A DNA stretch of 64,000 nucleotides from the NCBI RefSeq assembly GCF_018332715.1, contig NZ_BOQP01000003.1:186001-250000 (forward strand), in the 5' to 3' direction. Below the pieces are notes generated by a model. The model worked only from the letters and a program-made list of their open reading frames with translations. It was not told where the DNA came from and did not search any database. Made by a program: the position numbers and the translations under genes. This DNA comes from Winogradskya consettensis (GTDB lineage: Bacteria > Actinomycetota > Actinomycetes > Mycobacteriales > Micromonosporaceae). Positions 51,830 to 61,500 of the stretch are shown here, piece by piece (position 1 is the stretch's first letter; each line of letters opens with the position of its first letter).

Positions 51830-54800
51830 ATGGCAAAGGCGACAAAAGGTTCCGCAGCTCCCCGGACCGCCGCTGAGGAGCAGCCCCCCAGGAACCCACC
51901 GACGGCGAAGGCCCCCGCGCCCCCCAAGGCCCCCACACGCCCACGCCCCACCAGGGCCAAGCCGCCTGTGGCCCGGCCTGATGTGGTCCAGCCAGTTGTG
52001 GCTCGGCCTGATGTGGTCCAGGCAGCTGGGGTCAAGCTTGATGTGGCCAAGCTCGAGGTGGTCCGGGCCGATGTGGTCCAGGCTGCTGCGGGTGGGCCCG
52101 ATGTGGCTGAGCGCGATGTGGCTCAGTCTGTAGCGGCCCAACCCGCTGTGACTCATGGTGTTCCAGAAACCGCGACCGGGCAAGCAGTCGTGGTCGATAT
52201 CAAGCCTGCCCCACGCAGGTCTGGAGTGGCTCGGCCTGGTGCGGCTGGGTCGGGAGCGGCTCGGTCTGGTGCGGCTGGGTCTGGGAGGCCTCGCTCGTCG
52301 AGGGCCAAGGCCACTGTGGCTGCTACGAGGTCGACGTCGGCGAGTACGGCGGTGACCACAGCCGCTATCGACAAGACGACCGCGGCGGGTGGAGCCCCTG
52401 CGCCGGCCAAGTCCACTCCCGCCAAGGCCGCTACCACCAGGACTCCCGCGGTCAAGGCGGCTGCCACCAAAACGACTTCGACCAGAGCTTCGGCGACGAA
52501 AGCGGCTCCGGGCAAGACTTCCGCGGCCACCGGGACGAAAGCCGGAGCAGCGAAGACGGCTCCCGCAAAGGCTCCGGCCGCGAAGACCGCGCCGGTAAAG
52601 GCCCCCGCTGAGCCGGCCCCCGCCAAGGCGGCTTCCACCAAGGCAGCGCCTGCCAAGGCGACCTCTGCGAAGCCCTCGCCTGCCCAGGCTTCAACTGCCA
52701 AGCCCTCGCCTGCAAAGGCCGAGTCGGCGAAGGCGGCACCTGGCAAGACCGCGGCTGCGAAAACCGCGACCAAGGCGGCCCCCGGCGGTCTGCCGACAAA
52801 AGCGGCTCCTGGGGGCCTGGAAGCCAAGGCGGGCTCGGTCAGTCCTGGTAGCGCGAGGGCTGCGGCACCCCGTGCAACCCCGGCCAAGGCCGCCCCGCGC
52901 AAGGCGGCTCCGGTAAAGGCGACCGCTTCCAAGGCAGCCCCGACCAAGGCAGCCCCGACCAAGGCAGCCCCGACCAAGGCAGCCCCGACCAATGGAGCGC
53001 CCACCAAGGCAACGCCCGCGACGGCAGCGTCCGCCAAGGCAGTGCCTACCAAGGCAACGCCCAACAAAGCAACGCCCAACAAAGCGACTCCCACCAAAGC
53101 GACTCCCACCAAAGCGACTTCCACCAAAGCGACTTCCATCACGGCAGCTCCTACCAAGGCAGCTCCTACCAAGGCAGCTCCTATCAAGGCAGCGCCCACC
53201 AGAGCGACACTTGCCAAAGCGCCGCCCGCGACGGCAACGCCCACGAACGCGGCGGCGGCCAAGGGGGCTGCGGCGAAGGCGGCGGGTGCTCAGGCGGGCT
53301 CGGCCGAGGGTGCGGTGGGTGCTCAGGCGGCGCAGGAGAAGAAGGCGACTCCGGCTACGGCGACTCGGGCTCGGGGTCGGGCTACCCGTGCTGTGGTGGG
53401 GGAGTCTGCTGGGGATTTGAATGCTGAGGATGTTGCTGAGGCTTATGCCGCTGGGAAGGCTGATGGTTCCGCGGGGACCAAGAGCCGGGCGGCGGGGGAT
53501 GCTGCGGTTGCGGCTGATGCGCTTGCCATGGCTGCGGCCGGGACCGAGGTTCAGCGGCCGGTTCGGCGTTCGGGGAGTAAGACTGCGGGGCCTGCCAATC
53601 GGCCTTCGCGGGCGACTTCGGCCAGGACCCGGTCTTCGGCTTCGCGTACGGGGACGGCGACCCGGCCTCCGGTGGAAGGGGCGCCGCCGGCGGAAATTCC
53701 TACTCGGCCGACGATTCCTATCGATCCGGGCAGGCCGGTAGAGGCTACCGAGCCTGTCGAGATAGCGGCTGACGGCAGCAGCGCGGACGTCAAGGCCGGC
53801 GAGTCGGCTGCGTTCACCGAGGTGGCCATGCCGGTCGAGGCGCCCGCCAGTCGCGTCGCTGCGCCGGTCGAGGCGCCCGCCAGTCGCGTCGCCGCGCCGG
53901 TTGAGGCCGCTGTCAGTCGCAATGCCTCGCAGGCGGAGGCGCAGGGTCTCGCGGTGGCGGGCACGGATAGCGCGGGGCCCCACAACGCGGGGACCAGCAA
54001 TGCCGGGCCGGGTGCTGCGGTGCGTGGGGTGCCGGGGGCGTTCGTTGCTCCTGGTGAGTACGGGTTTCCGCCGATGGGGGCTCCGTTCGGGGTGGCGCCC
54101 GGTGGGCGTACCCAGAGTATTTGGGCTGAGGGCGCGACCACTGAGCAGATGGCGCCCATCGTGGGGCCGGACATGGTCATGCCGCCCGCGGTCGATGCGG
54201 ATGCTGTTGTCGCAGGGCAGGGCGCTCCGGCGACCGTGGAGCCCGGCGATCGGCGGATGCTGCGTAGGCGGCGGCAGGCGGCTGTACTCATCTTCCTGCT
54301 CATCGCGATTGTGGTGCTGGTGGTCGGGCAGGTCGTGCGTAGCAGCAACAACAGCGCGACTCCGGTCGACAAGGCGGGGACGGGGGCTCTGACGCCCGGC
54401 GCTCAGGGCGTACCCATGAAGCCGGCGGAGCCGACCGCGACCGCGACTGCCGCTCCCACCAAGGCCACTGCGGGTGGAATTCCGCCTGATGCTGTTGATC
54501 AGCCGCCGACCAAGGCACCGACGAACGTGAGCTCGACGGGATTTTCGTTCGTCGGAGGGTACGGCCCGGTGCTCGGCACGACCGGCACGCTGCGGCGGTT
54601 CAAGGTGGCGGTGGAGAACCGGACCGGGAACGGCAATGGGAACGAGTTCGCCGCTGAGGTCGACCGGATCCTCGGTGACCCGCGGAGCTGGATCGCGGGG
54701 CGGCAGTTCCGGCTGCAACGGGTTCCGCAGGCGGCCGGGTCGGAGTTCACGATCTATCTGAGCTCGGCGAAGACGTCGGAGAAGATGTGCGCGACCGGGG

Positions 54801-55090
54801 GTCTCAAGACGGCGGCGTTCAGTTCGTGCCGGATGCCCGGGCAGGTCATCATGAACCTCGACCGGTGGCGTGATGCCGTGCCTGACTATGACGCGCCGCT
54901 CGAGGTGTACCGGGCGTACACGATCAACCACGAGGTGGGACACCAGCTCGGGCACTCGCACGAGGCCTGCCCGGGTAAGGGGAAGGCTGCTCCGGTGATG
55001 ATGCAGCAGACCTATGGCCTCAAAGGGTGCGTTGCGAACGCTTGGGCGTACCTGGATGGGAAGCGGTACGCCGGCAACCCGATCGACTGA
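51830..55090 (+). CDS. DUF3152 metzincin-like protein with giant Lys/Ala/Pro cytoplasmic tail
   Basis: A 1086-residue protein. Residues 1 to about 520 are low complexity, dominated by (A/P/T)KA repeats such as APTKAAPTKAAPTKA, like the tail of histone H1 or HU-type proteins. A mixed Ala/Pro region follows, then RRRR and a helix (AAVLIFLLIAIVVLVVGQVV, about 812-833), and an exterior DUF3152 domain (about 905-1085) with HEVGHQLGHSHEAC at about 1033. Positive charges before the helix put the Lys-rich tail in the cytosol. It could tie nucleic acid or another polyanion to a surface protease. The last domain duplicates the preceding gene. Confidence 0.85.
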   Translation: MAKATKGSAAPRTAAEEQPPRNPPTAKAPAPPKAPTRPRPTRAKPPVARPDVVQPVVARPDVVQAAGVKLDVAKLEVVRADVVQAAAGGPDVAERDVAQSVAAQPAVTHGVPETATGQAVVVDIKPAPRRSGVARPGAAGSGAARSGAAGSGRPRSSRAKATVAATRSTSASTAVTTAAIDKTTAAGGAPAPAKSTPAKAATTRTPAVKAAATKTTSTRASATKAAPGKTSAATGTKAGAAKTAPAKAPAAKTAPVKAPAEPAPAKAASTKAAPAKATSAKPSPAQASTAKPSPAKAESAKAAPGKTAAAKTATKAAPGGLPTKAAPGGLEAKAGSVSPGSARAAAPRATPAKAAPRKAAPVKATASKAAPTKAAPTKAAPTKAAPTNGAPTKATPATAASAKAVPTKATPNKATPNKATPTKATPTKATSTKATSITAAPTKAAPTKAAPIKAAPTRATLAKAPPATATPTNAAAAKGAAAKAAGAQAGSAEGAVGAQAAQEKKATPATATRARGRATRAVVGESAGDLNAEDVAEAYAAGKADGSAGTKSRAAGDAAVAADALAMAAAGTEVQRPVRRSGSKTAGPANRPSRATSARTRSSASRTGTATRPPVEGAPPAEIPTRPTIPIDPGRPVEATEPVEIAADGSSADVKAGESAAFTEVAMPVEAPASRVAAPVEAPASRVAAPVEAAVSRNASQAEAQGLAVAGTDSAGPHNAGTSNAGPGAAVRGVPGAFVAPGEYGFPPMGAPFGVAPGGRTQSIWAEGATTEQMAPIVGPDMVMPPAVDADAVVAGQGAPATVEPGDRRMLRRRRQAAVLIFLLIAIVVLVVGQVVRSSNNSATPVDKAGTGALTPGAQGVPMKPAEPTATATAAPTKATAGGIPPDAVDQPPTKAPTNVSSTGFSFVGGYGPVLGTTGTLRRFKVAVENRTGNGNGNEFAAEVDRILGDPRSWIAGRQFRLQRVPQAAGSEFTIYLSSAKTSEKMCATGGLKTAAFSSCRMPGQVIMNLDRWRDAVPDYDAPLEVYRAYTINHEVGHQLGHSHEACPGKGKAAPVMMQQTYGLKGCVANAWAYLDGKRYAGNPID
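52900..53225. repeat. Coding tandem repeats of AAGGCAGC-type units
   Basis: Fifteen- and eighteen-base variants encoding KAAPT, KATPN and KATST repeat about twenty times within the Lys-rich tail; the four units near 52935-52990 are almost identical. Such an array should vary in length among strains. Confidence 0.8.
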
Positions 55091-55202
55091 CGAATGATTC
55101 CCGCGTCCCGCATGTCGGGCCGGTGTTCCTCGTCATTCCCACTCCGGCAATCAACGAGCAACAATGGTGGGCGCACCTTACCGTCAACCCGGGGAGTTCA
55201 CC

Positions 55203-56384
55203 GTGTCACTGCCCCCGCTCGTCGAGCCGGCGGATCAGCTGTCGATCGATGAGATCCAGCGCTATTCCCGTCACCTGATCATCCCTGACGTCGGCATGGC
55301 CGGGCAGAAGCGGCTCAAGAACGCCAAGGTGCTCGTCGTCGGCGCCGGCGGTCTCGGTTCGCCGGCCCTGCTCTACCTGGCCGCGGCCGGGGTGGGCACG
55401 CTGGGCATCGTCGACTTCGACACCGTCGACGAGTCCAACCTGCAGCGCCAGATCATCCACGGCGTCTCCGACGTCGGCCGGCCCAAGGCCGAGTCCGCCG
55501 CGTCGAGCATCCGCGAGATCAACCCGCTGGTGAACGTGGTCATCCACAACACCGCCCTCGACGTCGACAACGTCAAAGAGATCTTCAGTCAGTACGACCT
55601 GATCGTCGACGGCACCGACAACTTCGCGACCCGCTACATGGTCAACGATGCCGCGGTGCTGCTCGGCAAGCCGTACGTCTGGGGTTCCATCTACCGCTTC
55701 GACGGCCAGGCGTCCGTGTTCTGGGAAGAGCACGGCCCCTGCTACCGCTGCCTCTACCCCGAGCCCCCGCCGCCCGGCATGGTCCCGAGCTGCGCCGAGG
55801 GCGGCGTCCTCGGCGTGCTCTGCGCGTCGATCGGTTCCATCCAGGTCAACGAGGCCATCAAGCTCATCACCGGCATCGGCGAGCCCCTCGTCGGCAAGCT
55901 GATGGTCTACGACGCCCTCGAGATGGAGTACCGCAAGATCAAGGTCCGCAAGGACCCCAACTGCGCACTCTGCGGCGAGAACCCCACGGTCACCGACCTC
56001 CTCGAGGACTACGAGGACTTCTGCGGCGCCGTCTCCACCGAGGCCCAGGAAGCCACCCTCGACGCCACGATCACCGCCAGGGAGCTCAAGGAGTGGCAGG
56101 ACGCGGGCAAGGACGTGTTCCTCGTCGACGTCCGCGAGCCCGCCGAGTACGAGATCGTCTCGATCCCCGGCGCCACGCTGATCCCGAAGGGCGAGATCCT
56201 CTCGGGCGAGGCCCTGTCCCGCTTCCCGCAGGACCGGCAGATCGTGCTCCACTGCAAGTCCGGCGTGCGGTCCGCTGAGGCGCTGGCCGTGATCAAGTCG
56301 GCCGGCTTCAAGGATGCCGTGCATGTTCAGGGCGGGATCGTTTCGTGGGTCAACACGGTTGATCCCTCGTTGCCTTCTTACTGA
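55203..56384 (+). CDS. moeZ: Adenylyltransferase/sulfurtransferase MoeZ
   Basis: A 393-residue fusion of a ThiF/MoeB E1-like adenylyltransferase (VVGAGGLGSPALLYLAAAGVG, IVDFDTVDESNLQRQ, GTDNFATRY; zinc Cys pairs CYRCLYP and CALCG) and a C-terminal rhodanese domain (about 285-393) with active-site CKSGVRS. It activates and sulfurates the C-terminus of sulfur-carrier proteins for molybdopterin, thiamine and other thio-cofactors. GTG 55203 follows GGGGAG at six bases. Confidence 0.95.
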   Translation: MSLPPLVEPADQLSIDEIQRYSRHLIIPDVGMAGQKRLKNAKVLVVGAGGLGSPALLYLAAAGVGTLGIVDFDTVDESNLQRQIIHGVSDVGRPKAESAASSIREINPLVNVVIHNTALDVDNVKEIFSQYDLIVDGTDNFATRYMVNDAAVLLGKPYVWGSIYRFDGQASVFWEEHGPCYRCLYPEPPPPGMVPSCAEGGVLGVLCASIGSIQVNEAIKLITGIGEPLVGKLMVYDALEMEYRKIKVRKDPNCALCGENPTVTDLLEDYEDFCGAVSTEAQEATLDATITARELKEWQDAGKDVFLVDVREPAEYEIVSIPGATLIPKGEILSGEALSRFPQDRQIVLHCKSGVRSAEALAVIKSAGFKDAVHVQGGIVSWVNTVDPSLPSY

Positions 56385-56403
56385 TAGCGGTTCGCTTTCA
56401 GGT

Positions 56404-56450
56404 CAAAGGCCGTCCGTGCGCCCGGGGTCCGGGGGTGCGGGCGGCCTTTG
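56404..56450 (+). terminator. Terminator after moeZ
   Basis: A 16-bp stem with three G-U pairs (56404-56419 with 56435-56450, starting CAAAGGCCG) encloses a 15-base loop, 20 bp after the moeZ stop. It probably also marks the end of transcription from the convergent DUF4240 gene. Confidence 0.75.
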
Positions 56451-56583
56451 GCGTTGGTGGGGGATGGGTGGCCGGGTTGCGGTGGGGGGCGTGGATGGGC
56501 GGGCGCTTGGAGCGCGGGGCGCCTGCAACCCACGGAGGGTGGGCGCTTGCAGCGCAATCAACAGCGCGGCGCGGGGCGCTGGC

Positions 56584-57132
56584 TCAGGTTTCGTCGGGCT
56601 CCAGGAAGAGGGCGGCCAGTTTTGGTAGGCGGCGGCGGATTTCTTCTGGGTCGTCGAAGTCGAAGTCCCAGGCCGGGTCGAGGTCCGGGTAGGTGATGGT
56701 GAAGGCGTTGGCGGGTAGTTCTTCGCCGGTGGCGTTGCGGTAGGCCGTCCACGCGATGCCCAGGATGTCTTCGCCGGAAAGCTCCATCTCATCGGCGGCG
56801 GCCCGGATGACGGCGGGCTGGTCGGCGAGGCTGTCCGGGTCGGTGAGTGCCTGGTCATAGACCGCCTCGCCCTGGGCGATGAGCCAGCCGCGGAAGTAGT
56901 CGAAGCCGTCGTCGGAGGCGCCGCCGTTGATCGTGTAGGCGGCGGCCCACAGGTCGGCGCGGTAGGACCGGGCGAGCAGGTCCCACAGTGGCTGGGCGAA
57001 TGCCGCGATGTAGGCAGGTGGGCGGCCGGCCAGCAGGGAGATGGCGCGGGCGGCTATGTCCTCGGCCTCGCAGGGGTCGGGCAGGTCGGTTCGGGCCTGG
57101 GCGAGCAACCGCCATACGTCTGTGGTGTCCAC
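56584..57132 (-). CDS. DUF4240 family protein
   Basis: A 182-residue protein with the DUF4240 pattern: an N-terminal DVWRLLAQAR, ALLARSYRADLWAAAYTINGG, and DDGFDYFRGWLIAQGEAVYDQAL. The function is unknown; relatives are often linked with toxin-antitoxin or WGR-type contexts, not seen here. GTG 57132 gives the family start. It diverges from the prenyltransferase-fold gene by 55 bp. The 199 bp on its right-hand (3-prime) side hold a terminator and GC-rich short repeats (GGGCGCTTG pairs near 56500-56560). Confidence 0.78.
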   Translation of the reverse strand: MDTTDVWRLLAQARTDLPDPCEAEDIAARAISLLAGRPPAYIAAFAQPLWDLLARSYRADLWAAAYTINGGASDDGFDYFRGWLIAQGEAVYDQALTDPDSLADQPAVIRAAADEMELSGEDILGIAWTAYRNATGEELPANAFTITYPDLDPAWDFDFDDPEEIRRRLPKLAALFLEPDET

Positions 57133-57187
57133 GACGATGATTGTGACCGGCGGGCGAAAGCGCCGTGACCGTTGTAGCGTCACGAGG

Positions 57188-57994
57188 GTGGTCGATATCG
57201 ATGCGGCGATCGGGTACGTCGTGGCGCACGGTGACGCCGTTGAGCGGGCTCGGCTGTCATATCTGAGGGCGGGGAGCCGGCCGTCCGAGAGTGTGCTGGA
57301 GCGGATCGACAGCGGGCAGACCGCGGCCGGTGGGTGGCCCGCCGGTGGGGATCGGGACGTGCCGTCGGTTGATGCGACCTGTTTCCGGCTGGCCGAGCTT
57401 GACGACCTGGGTGATCTGGACGGCGAGCACATCGACAAGGCGCTGGCCTGGCTGGCGTCGGTGCAGCGGCCCGATGGCAGCTGGCAGGAGGATGCCGCGC
57501 TGGCCGCGGAGGCGCCCGCGTGGGCGATGCCCGGTGATCCTGAGGCGACGCTCTATCTGAGCTCGGTGGCCGGGTTCTGGATGTCCGTGGCGGAGCTCGA
57601 AGCCCATCCCCATCATGAGGCGCCGGCCCGTCATGCCGACACCCTCGCCAGAGCCGCCGCGTTCGTGGCCGGTCAGTTGCGACCCGACGGGACGTGGCCG
57701 TCGTTTCTGGCGGCCGGCTGGCATGCTGCGGGGCTGTTGAACGAGGCCCAGTTCTTCTACGAGTCGGCGCGGGTGCAGCTGGTGCTGGGTGATCGGCTCG
57801 GTGACATGTCCGCGGCGGATGTCGCGAATATGGCGGCGGCCCTGCGCCGGGTCAACCTGGGTGATGACTGGCTGCTGCGCAGTGCCCGCAAGCGGCTCGG
57901 GGAGACGCAGCGCACGGACGGCGGCTGGGACAGCGACGAGGGCCCGATCTTCGACGTCAACATCACCCTGACCGCCATCCGCGCCTGCCGCTGA
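57188..57994 (+). CDS. Prenyltransferase / squalene-cyclase-repeat protein
   Basis: A 268-residue alpha/alpha-toroid protein with at least three QW-type repeats: SGQTAAGGWPAGG, LASVQRPDGSWQED, VAGQLRPDGTWPSFL and GETQRTDGGWDSDEG. These are shared by terpene cyclases, prenyltransferases and lyase-like proteins. The short length and absence of a DxDD motif argue against a functional terpene cyclase. GTG 57188 is chosen; there is no clear ribosome site. A 15-bp repeat array begins at its stop codon. Confidence 0.8.
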   Translation: MVDIDAAIGYVVAHGDAVERARLSYLRAGSRPSESVLERIDSGQTAAGGWPAGGDRDVPSVDATCFRLAELDDLGDLDGEHIDKALAWLASVQRPDGSWQEDAALAAEAPAWAMPGDPEATLYLSSVAGFWMSVAELEAHPHHEAPARHADTLARAAAFVAGQLRPDGTWPSFLAAGWHAAGLLNEAQFFYESARVQLVLGDRLGDMSAADVANMAAALRRVNLGDDWLLRSARKRLGETQRTDGGWDSDEGPIFDVNITLTAIRACR

Positions 57995-58029
57995 AGCGTC
58001 TGCCGTTGAGGCGCTGCCGTTGAAGCGTC
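57986..58029. repeat. 15-bp repeats across the prenyltransferase-fold gene stop
   Basis: TGCCG(C/T)TGA(A/G)GCG(T)C units lie at 57986-58000, 58001-58014 and 58015-58029. The first contains the TGA of the gene; the array ends eleven bases before the proA stop on the other strand. Confidence 0.85.
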
Positions 58030-58040
58030 CGCCGCTGGCG

Positions 58041-59279
58041 TCAGCGCGTGTGGCCGTTGCCCGTCACCACGTACTTCGTGGAGGTCAGTTCGGGGAGGCC
58101 CATCGGGCCGCGGGCGTGGAGTTTCTGGGTGCTGATGCCGATTTCGGCGCCGAAGCCGAACTCGCCGCCGTCCGTGAAGCGGGTGGACGCGTTGATCATG
58201 ACGGCTGCCGCGTCGACGCCGGCGGTGAAGCGGCGGGTGGCTGTCACGTTTTCGCTGACGATGGCTTCGGTGTGGCCGGTGCCGTGACGGCGGATGTGGT
58301 CGAGGGCGTCTTCGAGGGTGTCGACGACGGCGACGGCGATGTCCGCGGAGAGGTATTCCTTGTCCCAGTCCTCGTCGGTGGCCGGGACCACGCCGTCGAG
58401 GGTGGCGACGCGGGGGTCGCCGTGGATGGTGACGCCGGCGTTGATCAGCTCCTCGACCACCAGGGGGAGGAACGTCTCCGCGAGGGTGGCGTTGACCAGG
58501 AGCGTCTCCGCGGTGTTGCAGGTGGAGAGGCGCTGGGTCTTGGAGTTGAGGACCACGGCGAGGGCCTTTTCGAGATCGGCGGCCTCGTCGACGTACACGT
58601 GGCAGTTGCCGACGCCGGTTTCGATCACCGGGACCGTGGATTCCTCGACCACCGTCCTGATCAGGGAGGCGCCGCCGCGGGGGATGAGGACGTCGACCAG
58701 GCCCCGGGCGCGCATCAGCTCCTTGACCGAGTCGCGGCTGGAGGCGTCGAGCAGTTGGATGGCGTCGGCGGGGAGGCCCGCGTCGGCGACCGCTTTGCGC
58801 AGTACCGAGACGATCGCGGCGTTGGAGCTCATGGCCGAGCCGGAGCCGCGCAGCAGGACCGCGTTGCCGGACTTCAGGCAGATGCCCGCGGCGTCGGCGG
58901 TCACGTTGGGGCGGCCCTCGTAGATGATCCCCACCACGCCGAACGGGACCCGGATCTGGCGCAGTTCGAGACCGTTGGCCAGGGTCGAGCCGCGGATCAC
59001 GTCGCCGACCGGGTCGGGCAGGGCGGCGAGCTGACGCAGGCCGTCGGCCATCGCGGTGATGCGGTCGGTGGTCAGGCTCAGCCGGTCGATCATGGATTCC
59101 GACAAGCCTGATGTACGCGCATTCTCCACGTCCACGGCGTTCGCGGTGACGATGTCGTCCGCGCGCTCCACCAGGCGTGACGCCATCAGGAGCAGCGCCG
59201 CGTCCTTCTCCGAGCGGATGGCGGAGGCCAGGTCGATAGCGGCGATCCGCGCGTCGGCGGCCTGCTGAAGCACACTCAC
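58041..59279 (-). CDS. proA: Gamma-glutamyl phosphate reductase
   Basis: A 412-residue aldehyde-dehydrogenase-fold enzyme for the second step of proline synthesis, reducing gamma-glutamyl phosphate with NADPH. Conserved parts are [42 protein letters not shown], the catalytic Cys in [11 protein letters not shown], and [26 protein letters not shown] 59279 has GGAG six bases upstream. It follows proB by 49 bp on the minus strand. Confidence 0.95.
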   Translation of the reverse strand: MSVLQQAADARIAAIDLASAIRSEKDAALLLMASRLVERADDIVTANAVDVENARTSGLSESMIDRLSLTTDRITAMADGLRQLAALPDPVGDVIRGSTLANGLELRQIRVPFGVVGIIYEGRPNVTADAAGICLKSGNAVLLRGSGSAMSSNAAIVSVLRKAVADAGLPADAIQLLDASSRDSVKELMRARGLVDVLIPRGGASLIRTVVEESTVPVIETGVGNCHVYVDEAADLEKALAVVLNSKTQRLSTCNTAETLLVNATLAETFLPLVVEELINAGVTIHGDPRVATLDGVVPATDEDWDKEYLSADIAVAVVDTLEDALDHIRRHGTGHTEAIVSENVTATRRFTAGVDAAAVMINASTRFTDGGEFGFGAEIGISTQKLHARGPMGLPELTSTKYVVTGNGHTR

Positions 59280-59328
59280 GATGATCTCCAAAGTCGAAAG
59301 GGGCTTGGGAAGGCGGTCAGGAAAGTCG

Positions 59329-60450
59329 TCAGAGCAGGACCAGGTCGTCGCGGTGGACGACTTCGCGTTCGTAGCCGGGGCCGAGCGACGCGGCCAGCTC
59401 CGGCGTGGAGCGTCCGAGCAGCGCGGGCAGCTCGACCGCGTCATAGTTGACCAGGCCGCGGGCGATCGGGGCGCCGGAGCCCGCGTCCACGAGGTCGACC
59501 GCGTCGCCCGCCGCGAACGAGCCGTCGACGGCCGTGATGCCGGCGGGCAGCAGTGACTTGCGCCGGGCGACGACGGCGGTGACCGCGCCGGGGTCGAGGT
59601 GCAGCCGGCCGCGGGGGGAGGTGGCGTGGGCGAGCCAGAAGAGCCGGGCGGTGGGCCGGTGCTCGGCGGCGTGGAACAGGGTGCCGACGTCGTCGCCGTC
59701 GAGGGCGGCCGCGGCCAGTGGCGCCGCGGTCAGCACGACCGGGATGCCGAAGCCGGTGGCGATCCGGGCGGCCTCGACCTTGGTGACCATGCCACCGGTG
59801 CCGACCCCGGACGAGCCCACGCTCCCCACCGAAATGTGCGACAGATCGGTGTCGGGAGAGACCAGCGGCACCCGCTGTGACGCGGGGTCGGCGGGGTTAC
59901 CGGTGTAGAGCGCGTCCACGTCGGAGAGCAGCACCAGCAGATCGGCCTGGACCAGGGCGGCCACGAGCGCGGCCAGCCGGTCGTTGTCCCCGAAGCGGAT
60001 CTCCTCGGTGGCCACGGTGTCGTTCTCGTTGACGATCGGCAGGGCGCCGAGGTCGAGCAGCTTGCGCAGGGTCCGGTAAGCGTTGCGGTAGTGCTTGCGC
60101 CGGGTCACGTCGTCGACCGTGAGCAGGACCTGCCCGACGGTCAGCCCGTGTCTTGCGAGGCCGGCTGCGTACCGTGCGATCAGAAGGCCCTGGCCCACCG
60201 AGGCCGCGGCCTGCTGGGTGGCCAGGTCGCGCGGACGCCGGCGCAGTTTGAGCGGGGCCAGGCCGGCCGCGATCGCGCCGCTGGAGACCAGCACCACCTC
60301 ACGGCCCTGCGTGGCCAGCTTGCCGAGCACGTCGACCAGGGCGTCGACGCGCAGGTCGTCGATACCGCCGGCGGCAGTGGTCAGTGAGGACGACCCCACC
60401 TTGACCACGATCCGGCGAGCTCCGGTCACCTCTTCGCGCACCCGGCCCAT
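59329..60450 (-). CDS. proB: Glutamate 5-kinase
   Basis: A 373-residue amino-acid kinase with a C-terminal PUA domain. It phosphorylates glutamate with ATP, the first and usually proline-inhibited step of proline synthesis. Motifs: [69 protein letters not shown] from about 280. ATG 60450 is chosen. It forms a proBA operon with the next gene and diverges from an alkyltransferase-like gene by 43 bp. Confidence 0.95.
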   Translation of the reverse strand: MGRVREEVTGARRIVVKVGSSSLTTAAGGIDDLRVDALVDVLGKLATQGREVVLVSSGAIAAGLAPLKLRRRPRDLATQQAAASVGQGLLIARYAAGLARHGLTVGQVLLTVDDVTRRKHYRNAYRTLRKLLDLGALPIVNENDTVATEEIRFGDNDRLAALVAALVQADLLVLLSDVDALYTGNPADPASQRVPLVSPDTDLSHISVGSVGSSGVGTGGMVTKVEAARIATGFGIPVVLTAAPLAAAALDGDDVGTLFHAAEHRPTARLFWLAHATSPRGRLHLDPGAVTAVVARRKSLLPAGITAVDGSFAAGDAVDLVDAGSGAPIARGLVNYDAVELPALLGRSTPELAASLGPGYEREVVHRDDLVLL

Positions 60451-60493
60451 TCTGCTCGCCGCGGCGTGCCGGGCGGACTTCACATCCCATATC

Positions 60494-60805
60494 GTGGCGA
60501 CGGTGACACCAGAGGAGTACGTGGAAGAGGTGCTGCGGCTCGTCGAGGCCATCCCGGAGGGCAGAGTCATGTCCTACGGCGCGGTCGCGGACGCGCTCGC
60601 CGACCGTTCGGGGCGCAACTCCGCCCGGCAGGTCGGGAACATCATGGCGCGGCATGGCGGCGCCGTCCCCTGGCACCGCGTGGTGAACAGCGCCGGCCGG
60701 ATGCCGCCCGGTCACGAGCAGGAGGCCCGGCAGCTCCTGCTCAGCGAGGGCGTCCCCCTGAAGGGTGACCGAGTCGACATCGCCAAGGCGAGCTGGACCC
60801 CCTAG
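60494..60805 (+). CDS. Alkyltransferase-like (ATL) DNA-repair protein
   Basis: A 103-residue protein with the DNA-binding domain of O6-alkylguanine-DNA alkyltransferase: IPEGRVMSYGAVADALADRSGRNSARQVGN, then VPWHRVVNSAGRM. The active-site Cys of PCHRV is Trp here, the hallmark of ATL proteins that bind O6-alkylguanine without removing the alkyl group and hand it to nucleotide excision repair. GTG 60494 or GTG 60503 is the start. It diverges from proB. Confidence 0.9.
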   Translation: MATVTPEEYVEEVLRLVEAIPEGRVMSYGAVADALADRSGRNSARQVGNIMARHGGAVPWHRVVNSAGRMPPGHEQEARQLLLSEGVPLKGDRVDIAKASWTP

Positions 60806-61479
60806 GCCCGGAGGCCGATCCAGTCGACCGTGCCGCGCATCTGGAACTCGAAGAACTCGCGGCGCGCGTCGATCGTGTTGGCGAGCTGGCCGAACAGCTC
60901 CGCGCTGACCGCGCCGCAGACCTGGATCCAGCCCGCCATCGCGCGGCCGGCCAGCTGCGGAGCCATGCCCGGTAGGGCGAGCTCCGCGAGCGCGTGGAAC
61001 TCCTCGCCCAGCTGGCCGTCGACCGGGCTGCCCGCCACGGCGTGGCCCGTGGTCGCGGCTTCGGCCACGACCCTGGCGAACGCGAAGATGACCCGGGTCG
61101 CCGAGCCGATGGTGTCGGAGGGCGCCTGGTAGCCCGGCACCGGGCTGCCGTAGACGAGGGCCCACTCGTGCGGGTTGGCCAGCGCCCAGTTGCGGACGGC
61201 GTGGGCGATCTCGACCCAGCGCTGCGGTGCTGTGGGAAACACCGGGACGGCTTCGGCGGCGGCGCCAAGGGCGTCGTACGCGTCGATGATCAGCGCCGTG
61301 AGCAGCTCGTCCCGGCTGGCGAAGTAGCGGTAGAGCGCGGACGACGCCATGCCCAGGTCACGAGCGACCGCACGCAGCGACAGGTTCGCGCCCTCGATGG
61401 CCAGGTGCTTGCGCGCGGCGGCCTTGATCTCGTCGGACATCTCGGCGCGGATCCGCGCCCGCAGCGAAGCGGCACTCAT
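60802..61479 (-). CDS. TetR-family regulator (WHG-type C-terminal domain)
   Basis: A 225-residue TetR: helix-turn-helix LSLRAVARDLGMASSALYRYFASRDELLTALI (about 33-65) and a ligand domain with HEWALVYGSPVPGYQAP, typical of the WHG/TetR_C_13 group. ATG 61479 gives normal length. It diverges from an NAD(P)-epimerase gene, and paired GAGCA(C/G)TGCTC palindromes lie between them, so it very likely represses that gene. It overlaps the end of the ATL gene by four bases. Confidence 0.92.
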   Translation of the reverse strand: MSAASLRARIRAEMSDEIKAAARKHLAIEGANLSLRAVARDLGMASSALYRYFASRDELLTALIIDAYDALGAAAEAVPVFPTAPQRWVEIAHAVRNWALANPHEWALVYGSPVPGYQAPSDTIGSATRVIFAFARVVAEAATTGHAVAGSPVDGQLGEEFHALAELALPGMAPQLAGRAMAGWIQVCGAVSAELFGQLANTIDARREFFEFQMRGTVDWIGLRA

Positions 61480-61500
61480 GGAATCAGTGTGCCACACCGA

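Noticed and set aside
57188..57994. Terpene biosynthesis cluster
   Set aside because: The QW-repeat protein lacks DxDD and DCTAE motifs and there are no prenyl-synthase neighbours.
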